Positions 63,990 to 64,000 of a DNA stretch of 64,000 bases are shown here, piece after piece. Source of the stretch: Pseudarthrobacter phenanthrenivorans Sphe3 (GTDB taxonomy: Bacteria; Actinomycetota; Actinomycetes; Actinomycetales; Micrococcaceae); NCBI RefSeq assembly GCF_000189535.1, contig NC_015145.1:310001-374000 (forward strand). The letters are read 5' to 3'. The notes beneath the pieces were generated by a model. The model was not told the origin of the DNA, searched no databases, and saw only the letters and a list, made by a program, of their open reading frames with translations. The translations under genes and the position numbers were made by a program. How positions within the stretch are numbered: the stretch's first letter is position 1; the number at the start of each line of letters is the position of its first letter.

Positions 63990-64000
63990 CTCAGGATTCC

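Overview
This 64 kb window is high-GC DNA with dense, operon-packed genes. It looks like a chromosomal segment of a soil actinobacterium, most likely Arthrobacter/Pseudarthrobacter. The genus is an inference from protein content: Lsr2, ClpC, RadA, DisA, a PTS-type dihydroxyacetone kinase, many GTG starts and many apparently leaderless promoters. I saw no rRNA, tRNA, insertion sequence, phage gene or CRISPR array.

Layout. 1-2.6 kb: end of a PH-domain membrane protein, a DUF2520 protein and panC. 2.6-4.7 kb: a small unknown protein, a TetR regulator and a LacI regulator. 4.7-10.6 kb: a GH13 alpha-glucosidase divergent from a maltose-type ABC importer (binding protein plus two permeases), with two LacI-type operator sequences between them. 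10.7-13.8 kb: DJ-1/PfpI protein, DHA2-type MFS exporter, alpha/beta hydrolase. 13.9-23.5 kb: a TetR regulator divergent from a permease, two DUF1989 proteins, a urea-carboxylase-type enzyme and allophanate hydrolase; this gene set matches the guanidine carboxylase pathway. 23.5-29.8 kb: second alpha/beta hydrolase (frameshifted), lysS, a small membrane protein, lsr2, a membrane protein, clpC (frameshifted). 30.3-35.8 kb: S9 peptidase, GNAT acetyltransferase, dhaKLM. 35.8-40.6 kb: lipoprotein, DUF3592 protein, mutY, a secreted or anchored protein, disA and a gene-poor stretch. 40.7-43.6 kb: prfC and a FabF-like ketosynthase. 43.6-49 kb: D-glucarate catabolic operon (kdgD, semialdehyde dehydrogenase, gudD, MFS importer). 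49.1-54 kb: LysR regulator, then a tripartite tricarboxylate transporter operon with a UspA gene. 54-57.5 kb: NUDIX, small protein, radA, FUSC-type membrane protein. 57.6-64 kb: pstSCAB, two small proteins and a PiT phosphate transporter.

How the genes work together. The housekeeping order panC, lysS-lsr2-clpC, mutY, disA, radA is the actinobacterial backbone known from Mycobacterium. Here it is interrupted by nutrient-scavenging blocks for maltodextrin, guanidine/urea nitrogen, glycerol/dihydroxyacetone, glucarate, and carboxylate uptake. The LysR gene lies between two promoters that share an identical bipartite 37-bp element, which ties the glucarate operon and the tct operon into one regulon.

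Data quality. At least four genes (the second alpha/beta hydrolase, clpC, prfC, the glucarate MFS), and probably mutY and a small ORF near 30.0 kb, are disrupted or mis-terminated by what looks like a single-base indel, usually in a short homopolymer. An indel in clpC is much more likely a sequencing or assembly error than biology, so reading frames in this window should be treated with care. No clearly new system was found. The most notable items are the shared LysR element, the asymmetric DUF1989 pair, the leaderless-promoter pattern, a perfect 22-bp palindrome at 12.9 kb and a possible leader-ORF arrangement at 40.5 kb.
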